Source: Antedon mediterranea (taxonomy: Eukaryota; Echinodermata; Crinoidea; Comatulida; Antedonidae). From it: a stretch of DNA of 64,000 nt. Within the stretch, counting starts at the first letter, position 1, and every line of letters begins with the position of its first letter. The notes beneath the pieces were generated by a model that saw nothing but the letters and a program-made list of their open reading frames with translations, had not been told where the DNA came from and made no database searches. Both the position numbers and the translations under genes were made by a program. Positions 63,401 to 64,000 of the stretch are shown here, piece after piece. The stretch is taken from NCBI RefSeq assembly GCF_964355755.1, contig NC_092671.1:5901001-5965000 (forward strand), written 5' to 3'.

Positions 63401-63990
63401 AATACAGACGCCGTAAACGAGAACGAGAATACGCAGAGATGGATGATGAACGAGTTACTTCAAATGATGCAGCTGAGAAGGATTCGGTACGGAGTAAAGA
63501 ATATGAAACAAAATCTACAAAGCCAAACAGAAGTCCTCATACAAGGAACGATTCACCGGAGAAAAAACAAGGCGGACAAAGTAAGAAAGATGTTACACCT
63601 GAAAAGAAAGACACTGTTGAAAATAATATAGCATCGAAGAAAGATAAGGTAGAAAATGTTTTAAAGAATAACGAAGATAAAGCGACAGAAGGTTCACAGA
63701 ACGAGGCTGAAAAACAACGCAAAAACAACGTGGAAAGCAAACCACTGGCAAATGGCACGACACCGGTATCTAAAGAGAAGCGTGTACAACGATCACCGCG
63801 TCGAAAACCACGCCCAGCCTCTGTACCAAACGGCGTTATTCTCAACGGTCACGCTGAACACGAGAAAGAAGACATGACCAACAATAATAAAGATAATGCC
63901 TGTATTAAAAGTAACGATTCAAATGTAAAAACGATTGAACAGCCACTTCAAAACGGGCATGTCAATGGTTCTGTCGAGGTGGATGAGTGA
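33443..63990 (+). CDS. SPATS2: SPATS2/SPATS2L family protein
   Basis: Twelve exons: 33443-33467, 43155-43243, 45976-46084, 49503-49555, 52817-52976, 53915-54184, 56718-56853, 59071-59129, 60462-60571, 61566-61646, 61825-62097, 62944-63990; 803 residues (human SPATS2 about 545). Frame is kept throughout. Matches to the vertebrate family: the UBA-like start VREVVPNKSNDEIVLVLQHF, then AAEVLNEW followed by a Lys-rich KKNKKKKSK stretch, then SAKDLQRTSVSL, then ELRADIKHFVSDRKVDEALG, then FGEVTQITSKYSSR. Exon 1 (MARKSTTT) ends at a weak GTTCGT donor but is the only frame-compatible choice found; human SPATS2 also starts MSRK. Exons 7-11 encode a coiled-coil-rich core. The last exon encodes a long charged tail with DRHENQK repeats and RSPRRKPRP. 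The family is cytoplasmic and linked to RNA and stress granules; its mechanism is poorly known. Confidence 0.92.
33890..34032. repeat. AGGCCTA-type island in first intron of SPATS2
   Basis: taggcctagggcctatag, gtaggcctaggcctatac and tctaggcctaag occur within 600 bp of the start codon. Confidence 0.7.
34033..38576. other. SPATS2 intron 1, first part
   Basis: A/T-rich intron with frequent tacagta/tactgta motifs. Family-C repeat at 35484-35660 is annotated separately. I see no convincing exon. Confidence 0.5.
35484..35660 (+). mobile_element. Inverted-repeat element family C
   Basis: ggcaattctcccaacaacgg, gggctggccaaatatg and ggttttgggagagttt match, in opposite orientation, the copy at 4636-4812. 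The following bases (aatagaggttggctgttg) recall sequence near 50480. Confidence 0.5.
38577..38750. mobile_element. MITE family A, flanked by TTAA on both sides
   Basis: ttaa-gctctgtctacactatc at the left and acattagacagagc-ttaa at the right. A degraded second copy follows at 38836-38942 (tatcactaccatatttggg, tttttttgtcaaac). Confidence 0.8.
40367..40395 (-). promoter_or_regulatory. ZNF143/SNAC-like promoter motif in SPATS2 intron 1
   Basis: On the minus strand the sequence reads AAATCCCAAAATGCATTGCG, close to the CCCAGAATGCAYYGCG part of the known ZNF143/Staf element. It lies in a locally CpG-rich stretch (40080-40400), unlike the surrounding A/T-rich intron, so it may mark an internal promoter. 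Confidence 0.35.
40829..41350. mobile_element. MITE family B, long form
   Basis: It runs from aataaggtttcgcaacctta to gcaaaacctctctatta. Inverted internal blocks include cgaatacgataacgaaaa and its complement. GTAAT flanks both ends (possible target duplication). The interior contains an AGGCCTAGG motif and gcttcgctcaaatttaccgc, also found in the copy at 60985. Confidence 0.85.
42092..42161 (-). other. Exon-like segment on the minus strand inside SPATS2 intron 1
   Basis: Between an acceptor-like atatgactag and a strong donor (ACC|GTAAGTCAG), the minus strand has an open frame reading MGRDGYSKYKDTGYDQTMTD from an ATG at 42152. No family was recognised and no clear partner exons were found. It could be a real antisense exon, an old retrocopy or chance. 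Confidence 0.25.
42671..43046. mobile_element. MITE with 30-bp imperfect inverted repeats (family F)
   Basis: The left end TTAGGGTAAGTTCAGATCC continues to ggagttatgctt; the right end is aagcataactccg to gtctgaacaggcccttag. Internal direct motifs such as gtcgtatcgtaagcg and tgtcgtaacgaacg are related to each other. It ends about 110 bp before SPATS2 exon 2. Confidence 0.8.
43880..44421 (+). mobile_element. LINE (non-LTR retrotransposon) 3' end
   Basis: An open frame at 43921-44169 encodes the last part of an ORF2-like protein (RPSLEIFKQC, YKAPMYFNMIPKIIR, FKRELKQFI), a typical C-terminus of CR1/jockey-like elements. A TA microsatellite (44190-44208) and a 3' UTR follow, ending gagggccctgaatgatcag to gtaaatatggt and an AAATAAATAAAT tail. 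The end matches the S2 SINE tail. It is 5'-truncated and inactive. Confidence 0.75.
45605..45957. mobile_element. MITE family D
   Basis: ttaaagatgtattgtccccc at the left and gagggacaatacatcttta at the right. It ends only 18 bp before SPATS2 exon 3 (45976), so its terminus lies in the branch-point/polypyrimidine region. Confidence 0.85.
46540..46554 (+). repeat. 15-base G run
   Basis: Uninterrupted G tract in a SPATS2 intron, followed by more G-rich sequence. Such runs can form quadruplexes and are often length-variable. Confidence 0.9.
46555..48160. other. SPATS2 intron, no distinct element
   Basis: A/T-rich intron. A short inverted pair (gttcacacgg and cgtgtgaac) lies at 47760-47810 and may be a MITE remnant. 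Confidence 0.4.
48165..48895 (+). repeat. 78-bp minisatellite with about 19-bp subrepeats
   Basis: GGTCTGGAGAAG recurs at 48303, 48381, 48459, 48537, 48615, 48692 and 48770. Each higher-order unit consists of variants of agagtcctaatggttttt, so a short unit was amplified first and the 78-bp block later. It lies in SPATS2 intron 46085-49502. Confidence 0.93.
49603..49748. mobile_element. MITE family A
   Basis: taagttctgtctacattatc to gatagtgaaacagagcttta with the usual gtgatgtgcc and catatttaggcatatcaca interior. It starts 48 bp after the SPATS2 exon ending at 49555. Confidence 0.82.
49749..52504. other. SPATS2 intron, unassigned A/T-rich DNA
   Basis: No exon recognised. Short related motifs aaggggacacc, gtgtcccttt and ggtgtcccgg occur near 50440-50600 and resemble family-C flanks. 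Open frames at 50515-50936 show no family features. Confidence 0.4.
52505..52742 (-). mobile_element. tRNA-derived SINE (family S2), minus strand
   Basis: Minus-strand head gtggagttgtggcttggtgg with B-box-like gagttcaagtcc; tail gagggtccctaatgatcagc to ttaaatatggtcc and A/T-rich end. Closely matches the copy at 24040-24292. It lies 74 bp before the SPATS2 exon at 52817. Confidence 0.82.
53136..53290. mobile_element. MITE family A
   Basis: aagctctgtctacactatta at the left; the right end (aaatttgatagtgttagg) is damaged. Interior has gtgatgtgcccaaatatgg and atatatgggcacatcaca. Confidence 0.82.
53682..53852. mobile_element. MITE family A, diverged
   Basis: ttaagccctgtctgcactac at the left, acatgattatgtcatatc interior and a degraded right end near gtgtgtagatttaa. 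Confidence 0.7.
54209..54305. mobile_element. MITE family A, internally deleted
   Basis: atatcaaactatgtgcccaa to aagtttgatagtgtggac and agagctttag. Only about 97 bp remain. It starts 24 bp after the donor of the SPATS2 exon ending at 54184. Confidence 0.78.
55020..55240 (+). mobile_element. Triplicated tRNA-like unit (tRNA-derived SINE or tRNA pseudogene)
   Basis: A 64-bp unit beginning gaacaataccatgaaagcc repeats at 55020, 55084 and 55148. The third unit continues into a complete tRNA-like fold at 55165-55237: GCCCCAG/TTGGGGC acceptor stem, A-box-like tggtctaatggttaggac, B-box-like gtgttcgaatctc, then a T run like a Pol III terminator. Its anticodon stem has a mismatch and T-stem pairs are imperfect, so a working tRNA is unlikely. 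The 3' part (ggttcgaatctcggttgggg) recurs at 55367-55415. Confidence 0.7.
55889..56060. mobile_element. MITE family A
   Basis: gtaaagccttgtctacactatc to ttgatagtgtagacagacc-ttaa with the full family-A interior, in SPATS2 intron 54185-56717. Confidence 0.87.
56954..57121. mobile_element. MITE family A, well preserved
   Basis: gtaaagctttgtctacac to tcatagtgtagacaaggctta; it forms a near-complete inverted repeat. It starts 100 bp after the SPATS2 exon ending at 56853. Confidence 0.88.
57262..57416. mobile_element. hAT-type MITE, related to 28544-28726
   Basis: CAGTGGCTTAACGCAG at the left and ttacgccattg at the right, with shared interior gaggcctcaggcg against cccgaggcctcc. No clear target duplication remains. 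Confidence 0.65.
57422..59070. other. SPATS2 intron, no distinct element
   Basis: A/T-rich. Open frames near 57857-58228 on both strands lack any recognisable family. Short acacac runs lie near 58815-58845. Confidence 0.4.
59130..60461. other. SPATS2 intron with two small hairpins
   Basis: 60278-60309 is a perfect hairpin with 14-bp arms (gttgagtttctcaa) and a 4-base loop. A second inverted pair, tataccaggga and tccctggttata, lies near 60155-60188. The remainder is A/T-rich and unassigned. Confidence 0.6.
60904..61510. mobile_element. MITE family A interrupted by MITE family B
   Basis: Left part 60904-60984 (agctctgtatacactatc to gtagtgatatgac) and right part 61447-61510 (catgttcatatatgggcac to gatagtgtagacagag) form one family-A element. 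The A sequence resumes correctly after the insert. It ends 55 bp before the SPATS2 exon at 61566. Confidence 0.88.
60985..61446. mobile_element. MITE family B nested in a family-A MITE
   Basis: aataggaaggtttcgcaacc to ttgcgaaacctctctatt, with the same interior blocks as 40829-41350, including a gctaggcctaggcagcc segment. Confidence 0.9.
62098..62943. other. Last SPATS2 intron, nothing distinct
   Basis: A/T-rich intron between exons 11 and 12. No repeat family or exon recognised. Confidence 0.45.
63139..63312 (+). repeat. 21-bp coding minisatellite (DRHENQK repeat) in SPATS2 last exon
   Basis: Eight full 21-bp units start at 63139 and every 21 bases to 63286, then a partial unit. In frame they encode DR(H/R)(E/Q)NQK, with one unit carrying W for R. 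Long open frames on the opposite strand here are artefacts of the repeat period. Confidence 0.95.
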
Positions 63991-64000
63991 ATATATTTAA

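Noticed and set aside
63044-63402. Two long minus-strand frames with YLSDSRA-like and PIFLILV-like repeats
   Set aside because: They are opposite-strand readings of the 21-bp coding repeat in SPATS2.

Overview
The window is eukaryotic and animal. It has spliced genes with GT-AG introns, low GC, many small inverted-repeat transposons (MITEs), tRNA- and 5S-derived SINEs, and fragments of non-LTR retrotransposons. The protein matches are to metazoan families. Islands of AGGCCT/TAGGCC and large complement-control-protein (CCP) genes suggest an invertebrate deuterostome, most likely an echinoderm. That is an inference from recall; no search was possible. I saw no CRISPR array, operon or bacterial gene.

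Layout. (1) 2-9256, plus strand: the 3' part of a secreted CCP/F5-8C gene, with 12 CCP exons and one discoidin domain split over two exons. Two unrelated 80-bp tandem arrays lie in it. The first (93-1322) is an amplified exon-intron boundary in which most copies keep a splice acceptor and a donor. (2) 11041-11389: a 5S rRNA-like sequence with a non-5S extension, probably a 5S-derived SINE. (3) 12469-15465, minus strand: a complete six-exon homologue of SHFL (shiftless, C19orf66), a zinc-ribbon inhibitor of ribosomal frameshifting. (4) 16513-20244, minus strand: a complete five-exon homologue of vertebrate C7orf57. (5) 21135-28330, plus strand, divergent from C7orf57: a complete MCRS1 homologue with an FHA domain. 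(6) 33443-63990, plus strand: a complete 12-exon SPATS2/SPATS2L homologue with a 9.7-kb first intron and a long charged C-terminus carrying a seven-residue repeat.

MCRS1 and SPATS2 are also close neighbours in human (12q13.12, from memory), so this may be old microsynteny. Introns and intergenic DNA hold at least six families of short transposons. The most frequent (family A) has at least ten copies, one of which supplies the SHFL stop codon. One family-A copy is interrupted by a family-B element. A LINE fragment and a tRNA-derived SINE share the same 3' tail, which suggests a LINE/SINE partnership. The genes are not a functional cluster: they cover innate recognition, antiviral translation control, an uncharacterised family, chromatin/nucleolar function and cytoplasmic RNA-related function.
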